Source of the DNA: Maylandia zebra
Taxonomy: Eukaryota > Chordata > Actinopteri > Cichliformes > Cichlidae
Assembly (NCBI RefSeq): GCF_041146795.1
Contig: NC_135185.1
Coordinates: 29,996,529-30,060,528, forward strand
Direction of reading: 5' to 3'
DNA length: 64,000 nt
The notes under the pieces are model-generated. The model was not told the DNA's origin. It ran no database searches and saw only the letters and a program-made list of their open reading frames with translations. Position numbers and translations under genes: made by a program. Below are positions 11,734-29,015 of the stretch, one piece after another. Numbering within the stretch: the first letter of the stretch is position 1; each line of letters begins with the position of its first letter.

Positions 11734-12686
11734 GTTACAGGCATGTACACAGTTGTTGTCTTTTGTATTTTGGTTTTATTGAAAGAGCAGCATTAAAGAC
11801 AAAGCAGTTGTGCTCTTGCTTGAAGAGCTTCTAACGTATTCAGATGTGACAGCTGCTGTTATCTGTAGTCTAATACTCCTCTTATTATCTGTGACATCAT
11901 TTCATGGCCATAAACATTTTATTAGAACAGCATCACTGACCCTTGAGATTAGTGCACATGTGTGCATTATGCATACTATCCTTGGACTACTACAGGTCCA
12001 TGACAGGGTTCCTGTTGTTTGTTTTCTTTATTTAATCTGATGTATGAAAAAAACAGAATTAAAAGAGGATTATGGCGAATCTTTATCTTAGTACTTATGG
12101 TGAGAAACTTGAGTTTTTAGTATCAGAAAATAAATCCTGTATGAATTCTGTGAAATGTGTGTATATGTTTATTTGCATCGCATGATAACAGCTTATCTTC
12201 AGCTGCAGTTTAAAACAGTTTATTATCTCCTTTAAACTCCTGTAAACTCTCCAGTTACATGAAAGAACTGCTCAATTAGTTCACTTTGATCAATGAAAGC
12301 TAAAGTGATTAATCTGCAGTAAAAATCACATTTTATACTCAACTTTATGCGCATGTTAAATTCTGATTGTGAGTCTTAATGCCCAGCCGCAGATAGAGCA
12401 CACAGTTATTTAAACCCCTGTTTAACATGTGAACACTGGACAAATGTGCACCACTGTGTCCCTATTTGTCATATTTTGGTTCATGTTTTTCTATTGGACT
12501 TGTGTGCAAAAATGTTTATCTGAATACAGTAAGAATTGTTTTATCAAATTCATGCATTTTTTCCTGTTTCATTTGATTATCTAGAACTATTTTAAATCTG
12601 AAGCTAAATTTGTGTGGCATAATTTCATAATGATATAATTTATGTGCATAGACAATTGTTCACTTTATTTGAATGCTTCAGTTTAA
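11734..12686. other. Intergenic, no gene seen
   Basis: AT-rich spacer between the SINE and the 3' end of the first olfactomedin-like gene. No coding exon, RNA gene or clear repeat is recognisable. Confidence 0.5.
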
Positions 12687-12692
12687 TTTTAT
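12687..12692 (-). terminator. Candidate polyadenylation signal of the first olfactomedin-4-like gene
   Basis: AATAAA on the minus strand, about 107 nt past the stop codon at 12799. Confidence 0.5.
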
Positions 12693-12798
12693 TCAGGAAA
12701 AGATGGCCAAAAGCCAGTGCATCACAGAAAACACAGGGCATAAGAGATTACAGAAGACTCGTATCGATCACAATACGGCAGATGACCGAGAGATAAAA

Positions 12799-14539
12799 TT
12801 ATTCTTTGTCAAATTTCACATTATAGGACACATAATAGCCATTGTTGTACATGTAGAGTTTCTGGTCGGTGGGGTTGTAGTCCAGGTTGGTGTATTTGTC
12901 CTGGAACTTCTGGAACTGAATACTGAGGTGTTTCTCCTCCTTGGTCTTCGTGTCAAATGCGTAGTAGATCTCCTCTGTGGCAACATCCACTGACCTGGTG
13001 GCATACATAACTCCACAGGCCATGAAAGAATTACCCACCATCTCCTTAAACACACCAGTATTCCACTGATCTTCAACACCAAAAGATTTTTCTTCTATCT
13101 TAGCAATGACAATTTTCCCTTTGCTTGCCTCTGAAGCATACATTACCCACATTCCATTTTCATCAGCTGCAAAGTCTAAGAACTGACTGGCTGAGTAACT
13201 GTAAGAGAACTTCGAACTAGCGGCTGAGATCACTCTGTAGTCATATGTGGAACTGGTCAGGTTCAGTTTGGCCATACTGAGAGGTGCGTTGCGCTGATAG
13301 TATAGGCTGTTACCGTGAACAATAAAATTGCTCCCAAGCCCTGCCCACCCGTTTGGTGTGCGATGGTGTTTGAATGCAGACCTCAGAATCAGCTTATCAT
13401 AGTTAGAGTACAAGTAAAAGTCACTGATTGAAGGGGAGCTGTATGCACCAAAGAAGTACATGGACTCAGAACCTCGAAGAGGTTTGGAGTCTTTTCCCCA
13501 GCCCCCATAAATGGAACCTGGGGTCAGATGAGCATTCAGCTGAAGCACCATTGGCTTGCTGAGGGCCAAGATTCCCGTGTGATTGCAGTTACCTGAAGAG
13601 AAAAATAAGCATGTTTAAAATTATTAGTAATGTCAAAACCGTACACCAGCGTTAATCCAGCCAAGGCAGTGGCCTTACCAATATCTGGATTGATGAGCTC
13701 CTGCTCCTTCTGGCAGTCCTCCAGCTTCTTCTGCAGCTTAGCCAGCTCAATGCGGAACACCGCCAGGTTGCTCTCATCATAACTCTCCAGTTGGTTCACA
13801 ATGAGGGTCATGTTGTGGATCTACAAAGCACAGAAAGACAGACACATAAATTAGGTGCTCTTAAAAATAAGTCATTTGCATGTAAGTTCAAACGCAGTTT
13901 TTACCTCAGTGTACAGGCTGTCAAATATGGGTGAGGAGGAGTTGAGAGAGTTTTTGAGCTGAGATACCAGAGCCTCAAATTCTCTCAGCTCAATCCTGAG
14001 CAGCTCAAAGTCCAGTTTGATGTATTTGTCAGGACTGCTTTCCAGTATGTTCACTCTAATTGTCAGCTCAGTTAGGTCCTGCAGGTAGACCGCCAGCTTA
14101 GCCTCAAAGCCCACTATCTGGAAGGGTGAAAAAAAGCAATGTTAATGTCTTACTACAGCATATGCTTTCAAATGTCACATAATTATTTAGTCCTACTGCA
14201 CCTTGTTCATTTGGATTTCCACTTCCAACATCAGATCTTTAGTGACTTCTTGCATGTGCTCAACCCGGTCAGCAGGGAAGGTTGTGTCAGGCAGAAAAAC
14301 ATGGCAAACACACTGACCTGACTCACTCACTGATGCCGTTACATTTCCAGACTCCCAGTCCTCCACTGGCTAAAATTAAAAAAAACAAACAAACAAAAAA
14401 ACATTCAAAAGACATAACTAATCACTGTGCCTGCATGCTTTATTAGAAAAGTAAAGGCACTTACAATCCAGGCCAAAACAGGGCTGAGGGCTGGCAGGAG
14501 CAGCAGCAGAAGAGCTGGCAACATTATGTCTCTGTTCAT
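12799..14539 (-). CDS. Olfactomedin-4-like secreted protein, copy A
   Basis: Five coding exons on the minus strand: 14465-14539, 14202-14369, 13905-14117, 13679-13820, 12799-13592; 1392 nt, 463 aa. Exon 1 encodes MNRDIMLPALLLLLLPALSP, a clear signal peptide. Exon 2 has a CxC pair (GQCVCHVFLPD). Exons 3-4 encode heptad-rich coiled coil (about residues 80-198) of the kind that lets family members multimerise. Exon 5 encodes the olfactomedin domain (about 201-463), with GNCNHTG at its start, FMACG as the partner cysteine of the conserved disulfide, and YMYNNGY near the end. The size and exon plan fit the OLFM4/amassin/tiarin branch; human OLFM4 is about 510 aa. The protein should be a secreted glycoprotein acting in extracellular matrix or mucosa. 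A paralogue lies 2.6 kb upstream in the same orientation. One-to-one orthology with OLFM4 is not shown, so no symbol is given. Confidence 0.92.
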
Positions 14540-14575
14540 CTCTCAAAGGTTTTCTCCGTGGCTTTCTCAGAGTGT

Positions 14576-14600
14576 TTTTAAAGGTAGCTCTTATCAGACC
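14576..14600 (-). promoter_or_regulatory. Candidate TATA-like and GATA sites of olfactomedin copy A
   Basis: Just upstream of the copy A start codon on the minus strand are a TTTAAAA TATA-like box (about 14578-14584) and a TGATAAGA GATA-type site (about 14590-14597). The spacing fits a short 5' UTR. Motif-level evidence only. Confidence 0.35.
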
Positions 14601-14619
14601 ATCTCAAACACCTTCTCTC

Positions 14620-16015
14620 TTCACAAATTTATTATCTTAGTCCAACATACACTCAGGCATTGTATTTGTTTGCTTATGACAAGCACAGAGGAATCCGCCA
14701 CGTCACGTTTAATACAAATGTGGGGTGCGGATGAGAAGCACAGCATGTGTTGCTGCTGTGTTGTTATGTTTATGACCTGACAATTTGGACAAGTATTCAT
14801 TCTATGATCCCGAGTCCTGTTTGCACAAAGGCAAACACAACTTTTTTTAGGAGTAGATTGCTGTAAGTCATAAAGGTTTTTTAGGACATCGTCCTAAAAG
14901 TGTGAAGTCACAAGTCCATTAAAATGGAGCAACTTATACTTCTCCATCTATGCCAGTAATTGCAAGTGACTTGGGTGGAGTTTTTGAACACCGTAGTTTG
15001 TGGAAACGAAGCGTTTTGCCACAAAGAACTTTGAATAAAATGCTGACTCAGCTCAATAAAATCACTATGTTTGACAAACCTATCTGAATCAAAATGCTGG
15101 TTTAAAGATTTCCTCATTAAATAGCATTAGAGTTTAAATGTATTAATAAAAGGCAGATGATACTCGAATGCATTTTCTTGTGAAAAGCTGACTGTGAGTG
15201 ATTGAAAATCAATAAAGAAGGCAGTAATTGAAGACTGTAAACGAGCAGAGACAAGTGATAAAGCCACTGCTCTCATGACACAAACCTCTGAGGGCAGAAG
15301 GACTCACTGGATCATTAGATGAAGTATGTGTGAATCAGTCAATTTGGGCTTTACAGTTACCAAATGTACCAAGTCTACCAAAAGTATTTTCTATATCAGA
15401 CATGATCACGTCACTCAAAGAAAGAATTTCCAGTAACTGAAGCACTTTGGATTTAGTTTATTTTTTTTGTAACAATTTCAAATGTTTGCCCTCATTAAAG
15501 TCTTTTTGGTTGAACAGCTATGGGAGATTTTGCCTGTTAGTGTGTGGTAGCACCTCACCTGTGAACTAGTTCACTATATGAACTAAATGATTTCTGCCTT
15601 TCTTGCTTTGACACACAAACATATTTATGGGGCTTTTATTTATTTGTTTGTTTGTTTGTTTGTTTATTTCACATATTTTTGAACTCTTAAATATGTTTTC
15701 ACAAAAAAAAAACACCCTGCTATTTGTCATATTAGAAAAACTGAAAAACACTGAGGGACAATCTTGCAATGACAATTCGAATGAGTTCTTGAACAATCTT
15801 CAGACTTGGCGTTCACACCTGTAAAGTTTTGAGACGACTTGATTTCATGATGAGATACAAACATGGACTTGCACAAAGACTCAAGAGGTGAAACAATACC
15901 AGGTGTGAGAAATATTGATCTTTTTTTATTATTTATGTGGTATCAAGTCTGAATGTCTCCATCCCATATATGCCTAAGAATGCCCTCTAGTTTATTTTGT
16001 AAACACGATAAAGTT
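14620..16015. other. Spacer between the two olfactomedin genes, proximal part
   Basis: AT-rich sequence with no convincing exon. It includes a short TTTG microsatellite around 15643-15665. The ORFs here are short and unrelated to olfactomedin. Confidence 0.5.
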
Positions 16016-16017
16016 CA

Positions 16018-16440
16018 GTGCAAGGTGGGATCACGTTTGTTATATGCAGGAATAGAACCCTGTGTTGGGTGTCTCATTTACCCAATTGCAGAATAAGTTC
16101 TCTCTCCCTGAGTCACATTTTTTCGATATTTACAGATAAGAAACTATGTTCGTCAGAGTATTTTAAACTTTCCATCTCTTCCAGAAGGGGGGACCAATTT
16201 TTAAGCTCCTTCTGGGCTCCCCGAACTCTAACAAGTTGGTTTCTGGTTTTGTGAATGTTTTTCCAGAGTATTTGAATTCTAAATCTGACTTTGTGAAGAA
16301 TGCATGGGAGGAGCTGGGTTTGCAAATTGGGGATGAGGCGTGGGAGAGGAGTCCGTGTAGGAATCATCATTGGAAATGGGGTAGGACGTATTCTCTGACT
16401 GTAGCAGTTTTTAGTCAAGTTACTGCACATACAGGATGAT
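16018..16440 (+). mobile_element. L1/Tx1-like LINE ORF2 C-terminal fragment
   Basis: Two short overlapping frames together resemble the region after the reverse transcriptase in fish L1-type elements: a YFKLSISSRRGDQF block followed by KSDFVKNAWEELGLQIGDEA. The frame changes between the two, and there is no RT domain, so this is a dead 5'-truncated piece. Called from remembered family pattern only. Confidence 0.5.
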
Positions 16441-17028
16441 TATTCCATTGCACTTTAAATGCAGACATGCATACAGTGGTTCAGTTAGATCATTTATGAC
16501 TGCAGTCAACACAGATGTTATAGTTTTGTATGTTCAAGTAAGTTTTATTTTTATTTCATTTTGACATTTTGTTTCTAATTCTGCATAATTTCAATTTCCA
16601 GGGTGGATTTCCACATTTGAGTTTCATTTTTATTGTGGGAAAATGTTTAGTTGAGTTTGGATCAGTTTCAGTGTTAGTTTTTTTTTGTTTGTTTGTTTTT
16701 AATCTTTTTAAATTTTACTGAATAGAGGGCAAACATCTGAGGCAAGATTGAGGAAAATGAGTACAGGTGTTACAATAAAAATATAGGTTTTGAAACCGTG
16801 GACTCACACTCTTGTAGACATGCCTATCAATGATTTGTCAGGGAAGTTATAATAATTACAAATATTGTATTAATAGTTAGCAAACTAACTAAAACAACAG
16901 ATATTACCTCTACAGTAGAATAGAAGTGTTTGAAGGTACAATTAAGAACCATTTTTATTTTAATTCTGTTTTAGTTTTCAAAGTTCACAAAAAAAGACAC
17001 TCATGACACTTGTGTGATGCTTGAAATC
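16441..17028. other. Spacer between olfactomedin genes, distal part
   Basis: AT-rich sequence with T-rich runs. No exon, RNA gene or recognisable repeat is seen. Confidence 0.5.
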
Positions 17029-17034
17029 ATTTAT
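17029..17034 (-). terminator. Candidate polyadenylation signal of the second olfactomedin-4-like gene
   Basis: AATAAA on the minus strand, about 100 nt past the stop codon of copy B; the spacing matches copy A. Confidence 0.5.
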
Positions 17035-17134
17035 TAACAATCAAGAAGGATTAGGAGGTCATTACTCGACAAGATGAGACAATAGTTGGCTCATTCATAT
17101 GATGTGATACTTCAGAAAATATCAGATCTTCAAT

Positions 17135-18899
17135 TTAGGTTAAAAGAACTTGTGGCGCCGTGGTGGTCGTAGCCACAGCTGTGTGGTTAAACCACAGGTG
17201 ATACTGGACATAGTAGCCATCATTGTACATGTAGAGCTTCTGGTCAGCGGGATTGTAGTGCAGGTTTGAGTACTTCTCTTGGAACCTCTCAAAGGGAATA
17301 CTGATGTAAGTTTCCTCTTTGGTTTTAGTGTCGTACTTGTAAAATATCTCTTCAGTGATGGTATCGATTGTCCTGACCGCATACAAAGTGCCACAAACCA
17401 TGAAGGCATTGCTCACACCCGGCTTGTAGATACTAGTCTCCATTTTCTCCTCTATCCCAAAAGACGCCTCATTTATTTTAGCAATGACCATCCGACCGGC
17501 AGACTGCTGTGTGGCATAGGTCACCCACAGCCCCGTCTCATCGGCAGCAAAGTCAAAGTTCTGACTGGAAAAGTATGCATAAGAGAAGCCTGAACTAGCC
17601 TTGGGGATCACCCTGGACTCATATGCCATTGTGGTGAAATTCAGTTTAGCTAACCCAAACGGGCTGTTGATCTGATAATACAGAGTGTTGTCACGGAAGA
17701 TAAAATTGGTTCCTGTGCCACGCCAGCTGGTTTGTAAGCTGTGATGCTGAAAGTGGTTTCTTAAAATGAGGTTCTTGTAGTTAGTGTAGAACCTGATGTC
17801 AATAATGGAGGCACTTGTATACCCAGAGTACCAGTACATGGACTCTCTGTCTGGAATAGGTTTTGAATCTTTCCCCCATCCACCAAATTTGTAGCCAGCA
17901 TTTAGATGGGCATTCAGTTGGCTTACTATGGGTTTGCTGAGCTTGGTGATACCAGTGTGTGCACATGAACCTGCAGAAGGAGACGAAAATTAGGTTGTAA
18001 TCACAAAAACAGGGATTACAACTGGAATGACGGTATAAGTGAGCTTACCAATGTTGGGGTAGAAAAGCTCCTGGTGACGTCTCTCACACTCCTCTAGTTG
18101 CAGCTGCACCTTAAGGTATTCTCGGCGTGTCACCAGAATTAAATTCTTGTCGTAGGTCTTTTCCAGCCTGTTCAGGGTCTCCACCATGACTGTAATCTGA
18201 AAGATAACACAATGGATCTCCACTGCTTCTGCTGGCTTTTAAAACACCTTCAGCTCGGGACATACCTGTACACGCAGGGATTTAAGGACAGCAGTGGAGC
18301 CGTTGATGGAGAGCTGCAGGTCTACAATCAAGGCCTCCACTTGTTTAATCTCAATCTTTATCTCATTCCGTTCACTTTCACTGTAGCCATCAGGATTCTC
18401 CTCCATTTTTTCAATTTTTGCTGTGAGTTTTACGATCTTTTCTTCATATTCTGTCACTTTGATTTCATATTCCCCCAGCTGAAATTTAATTGGGAAAAAA
18501 ACATTCAAAAATGTTTTTTGTCACAATTATGCAATCTTTTAATGCACACGTTCCCTTGTGACTAAATACCTTGCCCATTTCCAGCTCCAGTTCATGTGAG
18601 ATCTCCACTGCTGTCTGCTCTATCACCACCAGATCACCTACAGGAAAAGTTGAACCGGGCAGGAAGGCGTCACAGGAGCACCTTTCACCACCTCCACCTC
18701 CGGACTCATTTCTTGGATTCCCTTCACTCCACACGCTCCTCACTCCCTAAAAAAGAGTTAGATGGAAGAAGTCGTCTCACCTAAATGTGTACGGAGCTTT
18801 AAAGAATAAAGATGAATCGCTTGATCTACCTCATGCCATGCGTACCTCCCAGGCAACCGTGGAGCTCAGCAGTGCTGAGAAATACAGAGTGACGATCAT
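17135..18899 (-). CDS. Olfactomedin-4-like secreted protein, copy B
   Basis: Five coding exons on the minus strand: 18846-18899, 18570-18746, 18266-18478, 18049-18196, 17135-17970; 1428 nt, 475 aa. Exon 1 encodes MIVTLYFSALLSSTVAWE, a signal peptide. Exon 2 has a glycine-rich run followed by ERCSCDAFLPG, the CxC pair matching copy A. Exon 3 is exactly 213 nt in both copies and, with exon 4, encodes coiled coil. Exon 5 holds the olfactomedin domain from about residue 199, beginning GSCAHTG and containing FMVCGTLYA and YMYNDGY. It ends with a threonine-rich extension (AVATTTTAPQ) that copy A lacks. Shared exon phases and lengths show the pair arose by tandem duplication; the divergence looks old because only about half the residues match by eye. 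Likely a secreted multimeric glycoprotein. Confidence 0.92.
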
Positions 18900-18944
18900 T
18901 CTGCTGCAGTCAGAGTGGTTATGACTGAGATAGGTGGATCATTT

Positions 18945-18956
18945 GAATTTATAGAT
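18945..18956 (-). promoter_or_regulatory. Candidate TATA box of olfactomedin copy B
   Basis: TATAAAT on the minus strand at 18947-18953, about 50 nt upstream of the ATG. The spacing matches the TATA-like box of copy A. Motif-level evidence only. Confidence 0.4.
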
Positions 18957-19371
18957 CCTCCTCCATCATATCAGAGGACACAGCACCTGTCTCAGTTCAC
19001 AGAATTATTAGTTGAGGAACATGCCAGGATATAATGCTCGTTCTTATCTACAGCAAACAGAAATTAACGTCAGATGTTTGTTTACAATTATCCTCAAGAG
19101 TGTGGGCTCGCATGAGAACACCATTCCCGAATACCATGATGAAATATTATGTTTCTGAAGAAGGCCCATCCCACTCAGTGTCGTTAACTGCAAGGTGGCG
19201 AAGACATGACCGCTGATAACTTATTAAAGCAATAAATATAGATTTTTAGATAAGATTGATAATCAAATGTGTTATTTATTCATTTAAAAATATTGCATGA
19301 CATAATAACCAAGGGAAAAACAAATCACATGTATAATATATCACGTAATACAGCATTATACAGTGTTCATG

Positions 19372-24679
<5,308 letters not shown>

Positions 24680-26090
24680 TACGGCCTGTCTTTAAAACTT
24701 GTCCTTATTGAAACGGTTCCCACTCACAAACATCAGGCTGTGATGTGCCTGGTAAGAACAGGGCCTGTGAAATGAAAGGGGCCTGTACTATGCCCCGGGT
24801 AATTCTACCCCTCAGGTTGTGTGTCTTGTGTCGTTAACAATTTATGCATCACTCGGGTTACAATCCTAAGCAAAACCTACAGTTATAGTGTGCTGTAATT
24901 TAATTCATCCAATGTTATTTATTAGTACAATCTCCCACATTTACAAAATTCAACACATGACTGTCACAAGCAAAGTATGATACGTGTGCAAAATGTAATT
25001 TGATCTTCTTAATTGAAATTGTGACAATCCATCAGTTTGATGGAAGCAAGTGTATGTTTATGAGCAAATGCTAATGCTAACAGATAGAGCTACCAGTCGC
25101 TGCACCGTTGAAGTGTTAATATATAAAGAATTTAATGGGTCAATACTGGATCAATACTGGAGTTATTTAGCAAAAAGAAAATTGACTGCATTTCCACTGT
25201 AATGATTACTAACTGGTGTTATATGTAAGCTTTACTCCTTCTAGAAAATATGGAGCATTCACAGCCATTATAATGCTGAAAAAATCATGAAATAAATGCA
25301 CTTATTCAAGAATTCACCAGTGATAGAGAAACAAGGATTGATTCATTCATTATGTCAGAGATTTATGGATTTCCACACAAGAATTGGCCAATTTCTGAAT
25401 GACTGTGGGCAAGTGCAGCGCTGAGGTCTAGATGCCAGCAGATATGAGACAGCAAGCTGAGAAGGAAATTTAGTTAATCGTTTAAATTTACTAGTCAACA
25501 CAAGTTTCAGTTTATATGAAGATTTAAGGAGGAAAATCCATCTTTGAAACAGGTTTCAGTTCAAATATACATGTAGTGTAGGTAGTCTCTAAACAGCTTA
25601 GAAATGAGTTTTTTTTAGATTACTGTAAACACGTAGTAAAGGCTCATAATCAAGGGAATAGGGGGGGAAAGGCACAAAGTTTTAGAAACTTGCTAGGAGC
25701 AAGTGAAAGCTTTACTAGTGGTTGAAGCTGTAACTTCTACATCCTGAATTTGGCACCAAATGGACCATTAAATAACAACAGTAACCTAGCATTGTGTTTC
25801 AGCCCACGCCAGGCTGCAGAGTGCAGCTGTCTTCATTATGCTAAAAATGAATCTTTATTTTTGAACAGGAACTTGTTACTTTGTTAAATACATGTGTTTA
25901 AAAAACATGCAAACAATGAAACCTTTATTGTTTAATAAAATGCAAACAAAAAACCCTAAATTAATTAAAATGTTATTGAGTGAATATGGTGAAGAAAAGT
26001 CCAAATGTATTATTTTTGAGGGCGTCGAATCTCAGGAGGCTATTTTTTTTTTTTCATATACAAATATATGCGTTTTAAGGAGTTTGTCAC
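24680..26090. other. Upstream region of lrrc74a; contains a segment duplicated near 42770
   Basis: AT-rich sequence with no recognisable exon. About 25290-25585 is similar to 42780-43010, sharing runs such as GGTTTCAG and a TATTCACCAG/ATTCACCAG block with many mismatches and gaps. Either an old interspersed repeat or an ancient local duplication. Confidence 0.45.
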
Positions 26091-26305
26091 GGCTGGGATA
26101 GCTGTTTGCAGAAGGAGGACTCAAGTTGCAGACACAAAGCAGTGATGAGAATTACAAAGTAAACTGAACTGGGAAAGCCAGTAAGCTGACCTAAAAACAT
26201 AACACAAAGGGAAGACATGAGGCGAGAAACAGAAAACAGAGAGACACGGAGAAACACTAAAATAACACAGACGAACCGGCGATGAGCACAGACCGACACC
26301 CAGGC

Positions 26306-26366
<61 letters not shown>

Positions 26367-26600
26367 GGTAATTAGGAAATGACACAGAGGGGGGAAGCAC
26401 AGCTGATCCTAATCACAAGATGACGGGGAAACACAAGCTAAACACAGTTAAGTCACACACGGATCTACAAAGTAAAACAGGAAGTTTCCAGACAGAATAC
26501 AAAATCAGAATAAAACTAGAACACGAGAAAAATAATCAAAACAAAACCACTGCGTGTGCAGACTCAGGACCATGATAGTTACTTAAATACAATGAAACAA
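26090..26600 (-). repeat. Interspersed repeat carrying a long AC microsatellite
   Basis: The unit runs from GTCACGGCTGGG to GGACCATGATAG, with ends that look partly inverted when read on the other strand. It resembles a common teleost non-autonomous element, but the family was not resolved. The AC tract at 26308-26365 lies inside it. The cysteine-valine repeats encoded on the minus strand are just this microsatellite. Confidence 0.45.
26308..26365. repeat. (AC)n microsatellite, about 29 units
   Basis: An uninterrupted AC dinucleotide run of about 58 bp. Confidence 0.97.
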
Positions 26601-28464
26601 TAATCTTTTTCATGTTTATTCAGAATAAAATTGTTCATTTAAAAATTAAATACCGTATAAAAGCTTCTAATCTACTGGTTGTGAAACAGAGGCTTCTCTA
26701 TTGGGTTTTGGAGGTGAACATAGGCCTCAAAACACACAACAAAGGATAAAGGGAGACTGACACAGATGTAGCTGGCAATGGAACAACAGGTGGGAAGACA
26801 GCTGAAACTAATCACAGATTAAAGAGACAGGGGAACCAAAACTGAACAAAACACACAGGGGAAAAGGGAATATTAAACAGGATACCTGGCAAACATTAAC
26901 AAAAAATGTAAGAATATTTAACAATATCCAGAATACATTTAAGCTGGAATCACTGCCTCGTGGTTCTTTGCATCAGCCAAATTGTTAAGTTGTGGTTTAA
27001 ATTCTTGTCTGTCGAATCATGTCTAGAGTCACTTCTGGCCAAATACCAAATGGCATTTATGTCATCAATGAAGCCGAGACAACATTTATCCTAGATTAAC
27101 ACTGTAGGACCTCTACCTTGCAATTTGAAGCAATAGAGATGAGTTTTTGACAGTTAAGCGGTGCTAAATGAAAATAAAATAAAAATAAAATAAATAAAAC
27201 TGAACAGATCTAAAGGTGTTCCCGTAATTCGGGTTTATTAGAATAAAAGATCGATGAGGAAATTTTAAAAAAATATATGAGTTGGGTCAGTCATATACTC
27301 TGAATAAGTTCACTACATGTCTTAAAACTGAAACAACATTATCTGATGAGGGTATTTCCAAGCTTTGTGAGGCGGTCAAGGGATCCACATATGTGTAACA
27401 GGTGAGCAATCAGCTGAGTCTTCATCAGATGTACTGTGTGACATTAGAGATGGTAAGATATTCAAAGTAGTTCTTTTTTTTTTTTTTTAAACCAAAATCC
27501 ATTATGTTTCAAACTACTGCTATACCAAGATGCCTTTGAAGTTGTTAATCCTTTAGGTTATGGAAATAAATAGATAAAACTGTAGTTAAAGGGACCATGT
27601 TTTGTATGCTGTAGATAATTTGGGCTCACATTGCACTGGTGGCTTCTGCTTTAGTCGTACACATCATTTCTGTAGATATTGTTTAATGATGCAATCTGTT
27701 TTTCAGGGTGGTCCAAATCAGTGCGGAGCAGAATGCACCACAGAGATGTACAACTCTCCTGCTGAACACCTCAAGACTGAAGGTACACCAGATATAGGAG
27801 GAGTAAAGTTTGAGTCAGTTTTCAACTGTTTAAAATATTTTCACATCTGTCAGCCAGGTTTGCCATTTTGATTAGGACACAAGATTTTTATGGCATTTTG
27901 TCATATGATGTTGTGCTGTTTCTTAAATTTTTTTGTGAAGAAAAAGAATGGTTCGCCTACTCCATTCTGAATTGGAGCATTAAACAGTTTAAATACTCTG
28001 ACTCTGGTACCTCTTCAAAGCCGTGTGAGGTCAGTCCTCAACAAATTCTCAGCACAAACAAAACTGGAACTTTTTAAGGCTGTTGCCTCTCATAATTGGT
28101 GACAGAGTGGAAGATGGAACAGATGACTTTTACCCCACTGCATCCAGACTGCAAATAAATCGCGCATGTGCGAAGGCACTGCTGGCATGTGATGCACAAC
28201 AGCAGAAGAAAAGGACCTGTGAGGCTCAGTAACAGAGATTTTATTAGAAAACTAAAGACATTTTGCCCCGAAAAATATATATTTTTCCCAATGCATCATG
28301 ATAACTTCATTTCAGTTTTTTCTTTTCATCAACAAATAAAGGAGGTTACATATAAGCTACTTTTTTTTTATTGCTCAAAACTTGTCTGAACACAGACTGC
28401 ACGTGTTGGTCCACTGTGATGTATGTGGCTGACGAAAACAAATTGTACAACCTAAAAATAACAG
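26601..28464. other. Intergenic, with a second decayed copy of the 26.1-kb repeat
   Basis: About 26690-26890 resembles part of the repeat at 26090-26600. A plus-strand segment at about 27707-27783 has an acceptor-like CAG and a donor-like GTACACC and could be an exon of an unknown gene, but it has no recognisable domain. The rest is AT-rich with no visible genes. Confidence 0.35.
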
Positions 28465-28647
28465 CAGTCCTGATCAAAAGTTTTAGATCATTTGAAAAAT
28501 GGCAAAAAATCATATTTTGCATGGTTGGATCTTAACAAGGTTCCAAGTAAAGCTTCAACATGCATGCAACAAGAAGAAATAGGAGTAAGGCAAAACATTT
28601 TTTGAGCATGCAATTTATTAAAAACAACGCTTAAACTGAAACAGGCT

Positions 28648-29015
28648 TGTTGCGACTTTCATCCGTAAATAAAGCCGGCTGAGTTGGTTGTGTCCCTGTG
28701 ACGCGCCTCCAATAATCCATAATGAGTCGAACTTGTACTTTGCGCATTTATTTTAAGAACAAAACAAGAACAAACATTTGCGCTTTCAATCAATTTCCAA
28801 CTAGCGCATGGATTAACTGGTGTGCCAGAAAATGACGGTCAACAGAAAAGTTTGCCCACAAACCACTCACCCAACACACCTGCTGCGAACACCGACCTCA
28901 GGTAAATAGACTGTGACCACACCCACACACCATCACCTGAGACGCAGGTAAAGCTATACACCTGTGCCACCAAAACAAAAAAGGAAAAACATAAACATTG
29001 ACTTTGGCTCTTACA
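28648..29015 (-). repeat. 3' LTR of the BEL/Pao element
   Basis: Direct repeat of 35821-36194, 368 bp, with TG...CA termini and flanked outside by AGGCT. Confidence 0.95.

Noticed and set aside
12673-12993. Plus-strand ORF of 106 codons
   Set aside because: Antisense shadow of the olfactomedin domain exon of copy A.
26087-26366. Minus-strand ORFs with long cysteine-valine repeats
   Set aside because: The repeats are the translation of an AC microsatellite.
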